Source of the DNA: Candidatus Obscuribacterales bacterium
GTDB lineage: Bacteria > Cyanobacteriota > Vampirovibrionia > Obscuribacterales > Obscuribacteraceae
Direction: 5' to 3'
DNA: 64,000 nt
Assembly: GCA_019747875.1 (NCBI GenBank)
Contig: JAIEQI010000062.1
Location: 1-64,000, forward strand
Shown one piece after another: positions 53,701 through 62,272 of the stretch. Position 1 is the stretch's first letter; each line of letters starts with the position of its first letter. The notes beneath the pieces were generated by a model. The model searched no databases. It saw only the letters and a list, made by a program, of their open reading frames with translations, and was not told where the DNA came from. Both the position numbers and the translations under genes were made by a program.

Positions 53701-53944
53701 CCAAGCAAGCTTGATAGAAGGGCATAATCTCCACACCAAACAAACCGGCAACATTCTGCGCGGTCATTTCCTGGTGCAAAATCGCGCGAAAAAGCTTGCC
53801 GTAGCGAGCAGATGGCACCAAAATCAGTGCCGGTTTCAACGGATTATTCTTTTTGAACGCCAGCAACTCAGCGACAAGCGTCCTGGTTTTTCCAGAACGA
53901 TACGCGCCCAGCAGTAGCTCGATATCGAGCGATACTGATTCCAT
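50771..53944 (-). CDS. addB: ATP-dependent helicase/nuclease subunit B
   Basis: The 1057-aa protein has an N-terminal P-loop GAYRSGKT (residues 13-20) and a C-terminal RecB-like nuclease with SASKLNDYGKCPFKFW, RLIDYKTSSRNISIKEA, RNLQLPIYAMAL and the cluster CKTCEHKSVC. The cysteine in YGKCPF together with these three forms the Fe-S cluster site typical of AddB. The middle (QDLLGQEKETFSEFFQRLQS) is the inactive helicase fold. It overlaps the start of addA by 17 bases, so the two subunits are translated together. The start ATG at 53944 lies 23 bases after cysK. Confidence 0.9.
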   Translation of the reverse strand: MESVSLDIELLLGAYRSGKTRTLVAELLAFKKNNPLKPALILVPSARYGKLFRAILHQEMTAQNVAGLFGVEIMPFYQACLEELRKRRGDVNVIPEEIRPAVMAKVLSEMKLRGEINCLSAISEFHGTASAELELIDEFQRAGLAPDDLSARLEESCCQESRLLELALVYRRYCEKLQELGGHDQKSMAMLSREAIFAEQRDDFGILLIDGFDRVSHLQGQIFAGLARCSEKTRIAFDYVSETLQASAESLPAPEGLRQSVEDYRWKEASFDELILNLRPRIRLISSADAADKSRSSCTLESSSSLDRFIEMQELARKVKIALVERKKNPSELLVIIRGYDSYAGAVEAAFQEAGINYFIDGSASISELASWHFIKRLFLLSQNEFKRKELIDILRSPYMNLEAMSISPRAVSQLDRVSYQLRLVGGADEWLKIIGGNQLTEPVSGLKVLLNDLNFDSSVSDLRAHCRRIENLIEKYMRFPASEHDLRSARANAERETIKAVRRSLKLMLVQQDLLGQEKETFSEFFQRLQSMIERSNFPRPRPDSEAVTVSSAELAANRPFSEIFICGMVEGDFPRHMSAKGFLSPEETKRWLSFGIDIRNPRHEPGFERALFYSLLERAKDSLVLSMPQFELSSEELLPSFYLSELQERANAQTARLAPYKTGLRKPYSSRDAIASVLWNSETLEHEQYQLLERLSNAHAALSVQWIPIQNALQAVIGRMNLQTANPYNGYLEEFFNCRALSIDLPDTWSASKLNDYGKCPFKFWTNHILGITPREEPERGLTPALIGLTYHKVLELFFQAYGKVEPAHRQERSTQLFEEAFSAGLEWLQQRSDFTPGPYFEHEKKELRFRVSRFIRNELQRIADDPDGYFPQMFEVGFGRRDSLFPALVLEDEFGKKILISGSIDRVDLRREYSSEPNEVEQTLREFARLIDYKTSSRNISIKEAEQGRNLQLPIYAMALQKSILPKTSVSAGQYLSISSARNVGKIEFDSPEHGHIIDRAEFLVKSYIAEIERGVFSVKPNGKDVCKTCEHKSVCRIAELKAVMEESNDAETY

Positions 53945-53967
53945 TCGGGATACCTATGTCGTTTTGC

Positions 53968-54942
53968 TTATTTGTTGCTTGTGACCAATTCCTGAGAAGG
54001 GTCTGCAAATAGTGCTGTCGACAGATAACGTTCGCCTGTGCTGGGCAATACACAGACTATTAGCTTGTCGCGATTCTCCGGGCGTCTTGCCAATTGTAAG
54101 CTGGCATAAACAGCGGCTCCGCTGCTGATACCAGCAAGAACACCTTCTTCTTTTGCAAGAAGACGTCCATGTTCTATAGCTTGCTCGTTAGTGACAGTTA
54201 CTACTTCGTCAATAACGGACATATCCAAAATGGATGGGATGAAACCGGCACCGATTCCTTGTATTTTGTGCGGTCCTGGTTTGAGAGGCTGGTTAGCCAA
54301 ATGCTGTGAAAGTACTGGGCTGTCTGCCGGTTCTACAGCCACAATTTTGACACCGGGCTTGCGTTCTTTGAGAACTTGTCCAACGCCGGTAATCGTTCCT
54401 CCGGTGCCAACACCGGATACAAAAATGTCAACTTTCCCGTCGGTATCTTTCCAAATTTCCTCGGCGGTTGTTTCCCTGTGCACCTGAGGGTTGGCTGGAT
54501 TATCGAATTGCTGAGGCATGTAAGCGTTCTGGCGTTCTTTAACGATCTCGCCGGCTTTACTGATAGCACCGCGCATGCCTTCTGAGCCCGGTGTCAAAAC
54601 TATTTCAGCACCAAGGGCTGCCAAAAGTTTTCGGCGCTCAATCGACATGGTGTCGGGCATTGTCAAAACGAGCTTATAGCCGCGAGCCGCAGCCACAAAA
54701 GCCAAAGCAATTCCCGTGTTGCCGCTGGTGGGCTCAACCAGAGTGCTTTCTCCACGCTTGATTAAGCCACGCTTCTCAGCATCGTTAACCATCGCGATAC
54801 CAATGCGATCTTTGACAGAACCGAGCGGATTATAGAACTCGAGCTTGCATGCGACAGTGGCTTTCAACCCTTCGGTCATTTTATTGAGCCGGACTAACGG
54901 TGTATTCCCGAATAGCTCAGTAATTTCATTGCCAATGCGCAT
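53968..54942 (-). CDS. cysK: Cysteine synthase (O-acetylserine sulfhydrylase)
   Basis: The 324-aa enzyme makes cysteine from O-acetylserine and sulfide with pyridoxal phosphate. PLP lysine K44 sits in [17 protein letters not shown] binds the substrate, [10 protein letters not shown] binds the cofactor phosphate, and [13 protein letters not shown] gives the serine that holds the pyridine nitrogen. Length and motifs are normal for CysK. It starts 6 bases after the SDR-SCP2 gene and ends 23 bases before addB, which places a metabolic gene inside a repair operon. Confidence 0.95.
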   Translation of the reverse strand: MRIGNEITELFGNTPLVRLNKMTEGLKATVACKLEFYNPLGSVKDRIGIAMVNDAEKRGLIKRGESTLVEPTSGNTGIALAFVAAARGYKLVLTMPDTMSIERRKLLAALGAEIVLTPGSEGMRGAISKAGEIVKERQNAYMPQQFDNPANPQVHRETTAEEIWKDTDGKVDIFVSGVGTGGTITGVGQVLKERKPGVKIVAVEPADSPVLSQHLANQPLKPGPHKIQGIGAGFIPSILDMSVIDEVVTVTNEQAIEHGRLLAKEEGVLAGISSGAAVYASLQLARRPENRDKLIVCVLPSTGERYLSTALFADPSQELVTSNK

Positions 54943-54948
54943 GTCTGT

Positions 54949-56475
54949 TTAACCCTCGCGTTGCCCAGCTTTCTCTAAGACCTTTTCGTTATCGCTTCCT
55001 GGAGGCACATAGCGGTGATGCCTCAGAAAGCGGCGCCAGAAGTCGCAGGCCTTCACACACTGAATTGGTGGACCGCTCACCTGCAAAGCTTTTGTTATTA
55101 GCGCTTGCTCAAACATTAGCTTTCCTGACGTTAGTCTGTTAAATGCCAGAGGAGTTATTGTGAAAGTAACCCGATCCTTTTTGGAAGGTTCCGGATTTTG
55201 GTCGCTTTGAGTTGTACCCACTTGTTCGAACTCGACAGCACCTGAACTGTTTGCGCTCAGAACCCAGCGGCATTCTTCGATCTCACCTATCGAAAAAGCA
55301 ATGCCTTGCTTGAAGGACGACAGAGCCTTCTTCATTTTGTCAGTCAGATTGGCCGGCACGAAATGCTCGAAATAATAACGAGCTCTTTCGGACGAGAACG
55401 GATCAAGCGGCTGCGACGCGCGAAGCTGTCCCCAGTTGTTTTCCCGTGCGTGCTCACAAATTTTCTTGAAGTATTCGCTCGACGGCACGAAAGGCGAAGC
55501 TATATGGTAGCGCCCAACAACTTCGAACAGATTTCTTGTTTTTACCTGCACGTTGTCCGACATCATACTGCGCAAAGTACCGGGCAAATTCACACTGTCC
55601 TTTTCGGCAGGAATGACGGCGGATAAACCGGCATATTGCGCCAACTGGTGCAGCCATTCCTGGTTCAGGGTGACACTGGTTGGTACCAGATTGCAAATGG
55701 AGGGACGGGAATTGTCTTCAGCAAACTTGACTACAATGTCTGCGGCTTCATTTGCAGGAAGCATCCACAGCGTTGCATCAGGGTTGTAGCTCAGATCCAA
55801 AATGGCGGGCGAATTGCTTTCCGCCAACAATGGGGACTCAGTCACTTCTTTCAACAACTTATAAAGTCCGGAAAAATTACTTGAGCGCCCATTTTCTGAA
55901 CTACCAAGGATCAGAGGCAAGCGCAGGAGATGCCATTTGCAATCTTCCTTGCTAACGACTTTGAGAATTCTTGCCTCATACTGTTGGCAGACGCCTTCAA
56001 AATGCGTGCGCGCCTTTCGTCTGTCGAACTCAATTTCTTCCGGAACGACACCGTCGTTTTGTATGCCGCCCCAAAGAGAAGAAACGATAATGGCCGGAAC
56101 GCCCTTAACTCGTTTAAAGACTGACTGCAGTTCTTCGGCAGCCCAGGGGGAGCGAGAAACTCTAGGCTCATCAAAGTTGGTCGGTAGTCCACAAAAAATG
56201 ACGATATCATATGTGGTACCACGCGGAATATCGTCACCGTCGAGGAAGTGGATGTTGTCACTGTGGAGTTTAATATTGTCCGAACCTAGCGCCTTTTCGA
56301 TAGCCGAATGAGCGGTGGACTCCAAATCCAGAGGTGACAGCGAAATTTGCAGTGCGGACTTTGTCGGTATATACACCTGCCATCCACTCTTCAATAATGA
56401 AGCCAGCAGAAAGGCAGAGAAATTCGAAACCGGTCCCCAGACGTAAGCTGTTTTGGTGCTCGTGCTCGTACTCAT
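54949..56475 (-). CDS. SDR-like protein fused to an SCP2 sterol-carrier-like domain
   Basis: The 508-aa protein has an N-terminal nucleotide-binding-like fold with alternating strands and helices (AYVWGPVSNFSAFLLASLLK, YDIVIFCGLPTNFDEP, VPAIIVSSLWGG, ANEAADIVVKFAED). However, the usual GxxGxxG is replaced by WGPVSNFSAF, so NAD(P) binding is doubtful. The C-terminal 120 residues (GIAFSIGEIEECRWVLSANS, DRVTFTITPLAFNRLTSGKL, ALITKALQVSG) resemble SCP2 domains that bind lipids. The stop is 6 bases ahead of cysK. The combination suggests a lipid-handling or regulatory protein. The C-terminal domain is the more certain part; the reductase role is not. Confidence 0.65.
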   Translation of the reverse strand: MSTSTSTKTAYVWGPVSNFSAFLLASLLKSGWQVYIPTKSALQISLSPLDLESTAHSAIEKALGSDNIKLHSDNIHFLDGDDIPRGTTYDIVIFCGLPTNFDEPRVSRSPWAAEELQSVFKRVKGVPAIIVSSLWGGIQNDGVVPEEIEFDRRKARTHFEGVCQQYEARILKVVSKEDCKWHLLRLPLILGSSENGRSSNFSGLYKLLKEVTESPLLAESNSPAILDLSYNPDATLWMLPANEAADIVVKFAEDNSRPSICNLVPTSVTLNQEWLHQLAQYAGLSAVIPAEKDSVNLPGTLRSMMSDNVQVKTRNLFEVVGRYHIASPFVPSSEYFKKICEHARENNWGQLRASQPLDPFSSERARYYFEHFVPANLTDKMKKALSSFKQGIAFSIGEIEECRWVLSANSSGAVEFEQVGTTQSDQNPEPSKKDRVTFTITPLAFNRLTSGKLMFEQALITKALQVSGPPIQCVKACDFWRRFLRHHRYVPPGSDNEKVLEKAGQREG

Positions 56476-56639
56476 GATTTACCAATACTTGATTGCGTCC
56501 CTGATGACAACACATGTGTGTTCGGAACGACAGCTTTGAGACTAGCTAAAGATAGCACGCGGGAGCCCCCCGGCGCGCAGCGGGATACATTATTTAGGTA
56601 TGAAATACAGGTAAGCAAGATCCTCTTGATCAGCTAAAA

Positions 56640-57302
56640 CTATCTAGATGTCGGGTTGCTGAAGTCCATGTCTGCCAAGACTATCTCGGTGCCAGCCAAC
56701 TCATCACCCCAACGCCGCCCATCAGTCCGAGAGTAAACCCTGTAGGCTTCGTACGGAATGACAGCGAACGAATACAAGCCTCCAACCGCCTGAAGTGCGT
56801 TTCCTAAGAATTCACGAACGTTATCAATTGGTATTAGAGCCAGTAACGGAGAGAATATGTAAAGCGCAAGCCCGGGACCATACAGTACGATGTTTCGCTT
56901 GATGGATTGAGGAAAGCTTGCAGCTTGGCCCGTAGCCTGATTGACGACCTGCAGACCCATAAGATTCTTTCCAACGCCGCGGCCGTTGAACAATGCGTCG
57001 CGGCAGATCAGATAAAGAATCATGACCACCTGAGCGTTGAAATAAGTGTTAATAAATGGCACGCAATTGATAGCAAGCCCAAGGAAATATCCAGTGGTTA
57101 TATCAATGAGGGCGGCGACCAACCGTTTGCCTATGTCCACCTGATAGGCCGAGTTGCGCTGAGCCTCGCTCGACTTTTGCCGAGCCGATGGCAACCTTGT
57201 GTCCCAATTGTCGGATTCAGGTTCGGCAAGCTCGGGTGATGACTCCTGACGTGATTCGGAATCTTCAGGTAGCTCGGGCCTGCCCCGAAAAGATCTTGAC
57301 AT
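56640..57302 (-). CDS. RDD-family membrane protein, 220 aa
   Basis: GGAG five bases before the ATG at 57302 favours this start over the GTG at 57323. The N-terminal 50 residues are polar. GKRLVAALIDITTGYFLGLA contains the R..D..D-like pattern that names the RDD family, and later segments YFNAQVVMILYLICRDALFNG, KNLMGLQVVNQATG and NIVLYGPGLALYIFSPLLAL give three or four membrane spans. The function of most RDD proteins is unknown; some act in ion transport. The gene is followed by the cysK operon on the same strand, separated by 165 bases. Confidence 0.8.
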   Translation of the reverse strand: MSRSFRGRPELPEDSESRQESSPELAEPESDNWDTRLPSARQKSSEAQRNSAYQVDIGKRLVAALIDITTGYFLGLAINCVPFINTYFNAQVVMILYLICRDALFNGRGVGKNLMGLQVVNQATGQAASFPQSIKRNIVLYGPGLALYIFSPLLALIPIDNVREFLGNALQAVGGLYSFAVIPYEAYRVYSRTDGRRWGDELAGTEIVLADMDFSNPTSR

Positions 57303-57377
57303 TCGCACTCCGATTCCAGCCACGACCCGTCATATTATGCCCAATTGCTCCAGAAATCGCTTCAATTAAAGAAAACC

Positions 57378-57410
57378 GCGATTTTATGCGACACTGACGC
57401 ATAAAGTCGC
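57378..57410 (-). terminator. Terminator after the J-domain gene
   Basis: GCGA-T-TTTATGCG (57378-57390) pairs with CGCATAAA-G-TCGC (57398-57410): 13 positions including one T-G pair around a 7-base loop. On the minus strand it is followed by GGTTTTCTTT. It lies between the J-domain/Sel1 gene and the RDD gene, both minus strand. Confidence 0.55.
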
Positions 57411-57450
57411 AAGCGGAGAAAGAAAAGTCAAGAAAAGAAGCTAAGGGTTA

Positions 57451-58173
57451 TCAAATTCCGCGAAACCAATAATTCGACTTTTTCAAAAAGCCAGCCCGAC
57501 CGCGATTCTTGTTGACTATGCTAGCCGATTCCACATCCCCGCTGCGCGCCGCTCTTTCGAACCAAAGAATTGCTTTCGACTGATCTTTCGTCAATCCTAT
57601 TCCGCGCTCGTACAACAGCGCAAGGTTGAACTGAGCATTAATATTGCCGCTCTCGGCCGCTCGCTGCCACCAATACGCTGCTTGCGAAAGGTCTTTAACA
57701 ATTCCATCAAAATAAATATGACCCAGCCTGAACTGCGCGTTGCTATGACCAAGCTTTGCAATGCTTTTGAGGATGCTTATGGCTTTAAGCAGATCGTAAT
57801 TCGGCGACGCCGAATCGGCCAGGGCTGTTGCGCGCTGATACTCTGTGTCCATATAAGCCGCCGAGAAAGCAGAATTCCGTCCGTATGGCTCTTGTGCGTG
57901 AACATTGACACTGGCACTGAAAAGATCATTGACGTTTTTGCAGCTAGCTAAGGCTGCTCTTGCACTGCCATCGTTGAAGTAAGACTTAAGACCCTCATAT
58001 GCCAAGTTAAGCTGCTTCTGGAGCTCCTCCGCCTCCTTCTGAGCCGCCGACCCAATCTCCTGCGTATCAGGATGATTAATTTTTGAAAGCGTCCTCCAGG
58101 CATCAGAAACCTGCCCCCACGAAGCGTCAGAACGCAAACCCAGCAAGCGAAAATAGCCATCCAATTCACCCAT
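57451..58173 (-). CDS. J-domain and Sel1-repeat protein, 240 aa
   Basis: The ATG at 58173 has AGAGG upstream. Residues 1-60 form a J-domain-like helix pair with the HPD motif at 34-36 (SKINHPDTQE), preceded by LDGYFRLLGLRSDASWGQVS. After a linker come Sel1-like repeats (AISILKSIAKLGHSNAQFRL, QAAYWWQRAAESGNINAQFN, KAILWFERAARSGDVESASI). J-domains stimulate DnaK; Sel1 repeats bind partners. The combination suggests an adaptor that brings DnaK to a target. The protein lacks a Gly/Phe or zinc region, so it is a class C J-protein. Confidence 0.8.
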   Translation of the reverse strand: MGELDGYFRLLGLRSDASWGQVSDAWRTLSKINHPDTQEIGSAAQKEAEELQKQLNLAYEGLKSYFNDGSARAALASCKNVNDLFSASVNVHAQEPYGRNSAFSAAYMDTEYQRATALADSASPNYDLLKAISILKSIAKLGHSNAQFRLGHIYFDGIVKDLSQAAYWWQRAAESGNINAQFNLALLYERGIGLTKDQSKAILWFERAARSGDVESASIVNKNRGRAGFLKKSNYWFRGI

Positions 58174-58394
58174 TGGAAGCACCTCTTTCTTTTGATACCG
58201 CAAGCATTAACCATGACACCGCATACGGTGCCAGTCCGAAGCATCCAGATTCAACAAATGCCAAACCTGTCCAGTGCGCCGATTGCAAAATCGACGGCAT
58301 AGCAGACAAGCCAAAAGGCTTCCCACCTCGCCTGGGAGAACGAGGCAAAACAGGCACAAACGATCATTTGCGTGTTAAAGCCAAAGCAACCTAA
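58173..58394 (+). CDS. Possible small protein before a terminator, 73 aa (weak)
   Basis: A TTG at 58173 would open a frame to TAA at 58392 with VQCADCKIDGIADKPKGFPP and RLGERGKTGTNDHLRV. The CxxC and the strong hairpin right after it (58377-58414, plus strand) suggest that something is transcribed to this point. However, the frame overlaps the start of the J-domain gene on the other strand, and there is no clear ribosome site. An opposite-strand ORF in the same place is less likely. Function unknown. Confidence 0.3.
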   Translation: MEAPLSFDTASINHDTAYGASPKHPDSTNAKPVQCADCKIDGIADKPKGFPPRLGERGKTGTNDHLRVKAKAT

Positions 58395-58414
58395 AAATGG
58401 TTTTGGCTTTGTTT
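58377..58414 (+). terminator. Intrinsic terminator, plus strand
   Basis: AAAGCCAAA and ACC pair with GGT and TTTGGCTTT (with a 3-base bulge, GCA) around TAAAAAT, followed by GTTTATTCC. It fits termination of plus-strand transcripts; the only ORF ending here is the weak one at 58173-58394. Confidence 0.55.
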
Positions 58415-58752
58415 ATTCCGTTTTAGTTTAGTAAGTGGTTTTAAACATGAAATGCCGTGGTGTAAAACACGACCTCCTTTCGAGCATATCCCAGCCCCGA
58501 AAACTTGTCAAGAAGCGACTGCCTAAGAAATCCTCTGGCGGTTTCGCTGGACTATCGCGCCCTCTCGACTCCTTATCCATCAGGGACCTTAGCGATCCTC
58601 TCAGCCTGAACTAGTCAGAACGGCGCCAAACTTTGAACAAAACGAAAGAACAGGAAGTTTAGTTGTCATTGCCGCTAGCATTCAATATGTAGGGCAGCAG
58701 CTGCTACTTATGAGAGCAGTAGAGCCAAGCAACAATGCCGGAGGAAATTTCA
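58395..58752. other. Non-coding region ahead of the thiolase operon
   Basis: I see no gene. The stretch holds a small inverted repeat CTGA-ACTAG-TCAG at about 58607, GCAGCTGC-centred symmetry near 58697, and GGAGGA at 58740-58745, the ribosome site of the thiolase gene. It should contain the promoter of the downstream operon, but no consensus boxes can be assigned with confidence. Confidence 0.5.
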
Positions 58753-59946
58753 ATGGGCGCAACAGTAATTGTCGATGGTTTGAGAACTCCTTTTGGCAAA
58801 CTTGGCGGTGGTCTCAGCACCATATCGGCTGTGGACCTTGCTTATCCGCTGGTTAAAGAGCTGATTTCACGCAACAACATCAAGGGCGATGATGTCGCCG
58901 AAGTGATCCTCGGCCAAGTCCTTCAGGCGGGCTGTGGCCAGATCCCGTCGCGCCAGGTATTGATCAAAGCTGGATTACCAACGACCTGCGAATCGACTAC
59001 AATCAACAAAGTTTGTGCATCAGGCATGCGCTCCGTAACCATTTCTGATTTACGCTTACGTGCTGGCGACGGTGAGATCATGATCGCCGGCGGAATGGAA
59101 TCAATGAGCCAAGCGCCTTACCTGGTTGATGCTAACTCAGCTCGATTCGGAAAGAGAATGGGACATGTCCAGTTCAAAGACGCAATGTTGGCCGACGGAC
59201 TTGAATGCCCTGTAGCTGCATGCCACATGGCAGTCCACGGGGCAAAGGTTGCAGAAGAATTAAAGGTGAGCAGAGAAGATCAAGATAACTGGGCTTTACG
59301 CAGTCATCAATTAGCAGTAAAGGCTATCGAATCTGGTCTCTTCAAAAGAGAAATCATGCCGGTGACCTACAAACAGAAAGGCAAGGAAGTCTCCATCGAG
59401 AACGACGAGGCACCGCGCGGAGACACTACGATAGAAGCTTTAGCCAAGCTAAAACCAGTGTTTTACGAAGGCGGAACCGTAACTGCGGGAAACGCTCCCG
59501 GTATCAATGACGGTGCCTGCGCACTACTGGTGATGAGTGAAGAGAAAGCAAAAGAACTAGGACTAAAGCCACTGGCAAAGATCCTTTCTCATGCATCTAT
59601 GGGACAAGACGTGCAATATCTGGCAACAGCACCAGCGCTGGCAACAAAGAAAGCTTTAGCAAAATGCAACTTGAAGTCGTCGGATCTCGAGCTTGTTGAA
59701 ATTAACGAAGCCTTCTCCGCCGTAGCACTCACCTCAATGAGAATGCTGGATCTGAACCCGGATCGCGTAAACGTCAATGGCGGTGCGGTCGCATTAGGTC
59801 ATCCAATCGGAGCTAGCGGTGCGCGTATTCTCTTGACACTGGCAAAAGAGATGCAGGCACGCGGTGCCAAGTACGGCGCTGCCGCTATCTGCTCAGGTAC
59901 AGGACAAGGCGACTGCGTGATTCTCAGCCGAGAAGGACTCAACTAA
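58753..59946 (+). CDS. Acetyl-CoA acetyltransferase (thiolase)
   Basis: GGAGGA seven bases before the ATG at 58753 fixes the start (an ATG at 58735 lacks one). The 397-aa enzyme condenses or cleaves acetyl-CoA units. The active-site residues are C88 in [12 protein letters not shown]350 in [11 protein letters not shown] and C380 in CSGTGQGDC. The sequence is typical of biosynthetic thiolases (AtoB/PhbA-like). It forms an operon with ligA, which starts one base after the stop codon, a small membrane gene and a TPR gene. Confidence 0.95.
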   Translation: MGATVIVDGLRTPFGKLGGGLSTISAVDLAYPLVKELISRNNIKGDDVAEVILGQVLQAGCGQIPSRQVLIKAGLPTTCESTTINKVCASGMRSVTISDLRLRAGDGEIMIAGGMESMSQAPYLVDANSARFGKRMGHVQFKDAMLADGLECPVAACHMAVHGAKVAEELKVSREDQDNWALRSHQLAVKAIESGLFKREIMPVTYKQKGKEVSIENDEAPRGDTTIEALAKLKPVFYEGGTVTAGNAPGINDGACALLVMSEEKAKELGLKPLAKILSHASMGQDVQYLATAPALATKKALAKCNLKSSDLELVEINEAFSAVALTSMRMLDLNPDRVNVNGGAVALGHPIGASGARILLTLAKEMQARGAKYGAAAICSGTGQGDCVILSREGLN

Positions 59947-59947
59947 C

Positions 59948-62002
59948 ATGACTGAGCTAGCGGTTGAGGGAAGCAGCATAATTGCTCGCATGGAAGAACT
60001 CAGAAGCGAAATAAACCATCATCGCTTCCTCTACTATGTCCTCGATCGCCCCGCCATAAGTGATGCCGAATTCGATCTGCTCTTTCGGGAATTGCAAAAG
60101 CTCGAATCGGAGCATCCAGAGCTAATAATCCCCGACAGTCCGACTCAGACTGTCGGGGCTCAACCAAGTACGGAATTTAAACAGGTTCGCCACCGCATAC
60201 CTATGCTCAGTCTTGCAAATGCGATGGGTAACGAAGACCTTGACCGCTGGCAGGAAAGAATAGTTCGCGTTTTGGAACTCAACCCAGAGCAAGCTAAAAA
60301 TCTAAAATATGTTTGCGAACTGAAAATCGATGGACTCTCGATTGCATTGACCTATAAGCAAGGCAAACTAGTCGAGGGCGCCACACGCGGAAACGGTGAC
60401 ATTGGCGAGGATGTAACTCTCAATCTCAAAACCATCAAAGAAATACCGCACGTTCTAACTCCGGCATCCGGCGTGAGCGTTCCGGACCTGCTCGAAGTAC
60501 GTGGTGAAGTTTACTTTCCCATATCCATTTTTAACGCACTGAACAAAGCAATAGAGGAAGATGGCGACCAGCCATTTGCAAATCCCAGAAACGCTGCAAG
60601 CGGCTCCCTTCGCCAAAAGGATCCCCGAATCACCGCCAAGAGAAAACTATCGGCATGGATCTACTTTGCGTACATTACAGATCCCGACATTGCTGATTTG
60701 AGTACCCATTCACAATCCCTGGAGATTTTGGAAGGGCTCGGCCTGCCTGTTAACAGCAATCGCAAAATCGCAACAGGTATAGACGAAGTCAAAGCATATT
60801 GCCAGGAGTGGTCAGAAAAAAGACACAGCCTGGATTATCAAACCGATGGCGTCGTCGTGAAACTCGACGAGCGCAGCTTGTGGAAGGAGTTAGGCACTAC
60901 TTCTCACAGCCCACGCTGGGCAATCGCTTTCAAGTACCCTCCGGATGAAGCAGAGACGATATTGGAATCCGTCGAATTCGATCTAGGTCGAACCGGAGCG
61001 GTCACTCCCGTAGCTTGCTTAAAGCCGGTTCTGCTGGCCGGAACTACAGTAAAACGTGCTTCGTTGCACAATTTCGATCAGGTCGAGCGTCTCGGTGTTC
61101 ATATCGGCGACACAGTCGTGGTTCGCAAGGCCGGCGAAATCATTCCCGAGGTCCTTCGCGTCGTCATCGATAAACGCCCTGCTGATGCGCGTCCCGTCAT
61201 TCAACCAAGCAACTGCCCTGTTTGCCAGGGAGAGCTGTCCAAAACTGCCGAAGAGGTGGTTCTTCGCTGCACCAACTACCAGTGCCCGGCACAAGTAGAG
61301 CGGCGACTGGCACACTTTGTCAGCCGAGACGCGATGGACATTGAGGGGATGGGCGGCGTTCTCATAAGCCACCTGGCCCAAGCCGGACTGGTAAAGGATC
61401 CAGCGGATCTCTATAGCTTACAAGCAGAAGAACTTCTAAAGCTTGAGCGCTTAGGCAAAAAGAGTGTCGAGAAACTGCTTGCGAACATTGAAAAATCCAA
61501 GAATCGGCCGCAAGCCAACCTAATATACGCACTCGGCGTCAAACATGTTGGTGCTCGCATGGCTGAGATCCTAGCCGAAGAATTTCATTGCCTGAAAAAT
61601 CTGATCGATGTAAGCATAGAGCAACTGGATAAGGTGGAGGGCGTCGGGCCTTCAATCGCCGAGGCAATTGTTCAATTTTTCCAGGACACTGAAAACAGGC
61701 AGCTTATCGATCGCCTCGCCGCCCTGGGAGTTCAAATCGAAGCGTCCAATGAATCTCCAAGAGAAAAACTCGAACAAACACTTGCAAACAAAACATTTGT
61801 GATAACCGGAACCTTATCGATGGAACGGTCGGACGCAGAGAAGTTAATAAAGGCCAGGGGCGGCAAAGTCACTTCATCCGTTTCCAAAAAGACTGATTAC
61901 GTAGTGGTAGGAGCCAATCCCGGCTCTAAGTTCCAGAAAGCTCAAGAATTAGGTATAACAGTATTAGATGAAGGACAGTTCAAACTCCTCTTGGGGGTCT
62001 AA
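59948..62002 (+). CDS. ligA: NAD-dependent DNA ligase
   Basis: The 684-aa ligase seals nicks in DNA during replication and repair. It has the N-terminal Ia domain with HHRFLYYVLDRPAISDAEFD, the adenylation motif CELKIDGLS with K126, the OB region, a zinc finger (CPVCQGELSKT ... CTNYQCPAQ), the helix-hairpin-helix part (EGMGGVLISHLAQAGLVKD, VEGVGPSIAEAI) and a C-terminal BRCT domain (KTFVITGTLSMERSDAEKLI). Full length for LigA. It begins one base after the thiolase stop codon. Confidence 0.97.
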   Translation: MTELAVEGSSIIARMEELRSEINHHRFLYYVLDRPAISDAEFDLLFRELQKLESEHPELIIPDSPTQTVGAQPSTEFKQVRHRIPMLSLANAMGNEDLDRWQERIVRVLELNPEQAKNLKYVCELKIDGLSIALTYKQGKLVEGATRGNGDIGEDVTLNLKTIKEIPHVLTPASGVSVPDLLEVRGEVYFPISIFNALNKAIEEDGDQPFANPRNAASGSLRQKDPRITAKRKLSAWIYFAYITDPDIADLSTHSQSLEILEGLGLPVNSNRKIATGIDEVKAYCQEWSEKRHSLDYQTDGVVVKLDERSLWKELGTTSHSPRWAIAFKYPPDEAETILESVEFDLGRTGAVTPVACLKPVLLAGTTVKRASLHNFDQVERLGVHIGDTVVVRKAGEIIPEVLRVVIDKRPADARPVIQPSNCPVCQGELSKTAEEVVLRCTNYQCPAQVERRLAHFVSRDAMDIEGMGGVLISHLAQAGLVKDPADLYSLQAEELLKLERLGKKSVEKLLANIEKSKNRPQANLIYALGVKHVGARMAEILAEEFHCLKNLIDVSIEQLDKVEGVGPSIAEAIVQFFQDTENRQLIDRLAALGVQIEASNESPREKLEQTLANKTFVITGTLSMERSDAEKLIKARGGKVTSSVSKKTDYVVVGANPGSKFQKAQELGITVLDEGQFKLLLGV

Positions 62003-62007
62003 TAATA

Positions 62008-62259
62008 GTGAAACCCTTTCAAGTCAACCCCTTAGGCGCTGCAGCCGTTTTCACCATTTTAGGTATGGGTTTGATTGGGGTCCTCATCGTTTTTCCTATC
62101 GCTTGCATCCATTGGACGTGGAACGAAGTCCTGACTAATTACTCTATTTTGCCTCCGATTAACGTTTGGCAAGCAGTTCTACTTTATTTGGCCATGGCAA
62201 CGGTTCTCTTCTTGAGTGGTGTGGTACAAATAGAAATCGAACCGGAGCGTTTCGAGTAA
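62008..62259 (+). CDS. Small two-span membrane protein, 83 aa
   Basis: A GTG at 62008 with GGGGGT upstream opens an 83-aa protein with two membrane segments (GAAAVFTILGMGLIGVLIVF and VWQAVLLYLAMATVLFLSGV) joined by a loop with WTWNEVLTNYSILPP, and an acidic end. It starts 5 bases after ligA and lies 13 bases before a TPR gene, so it belongs to the operon. The family is not recognised. Confidence 0.75.
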   Translation: MKPFQVNPLGAAAVFTILGMGLIGVLIVFPIACIHWTWNEVLTNYSILPPINVWQAVLLYLAMATVLFLSGVVQIEIEPERFE

Positions 62260-62272
62260 GTAGTTTGGCATT

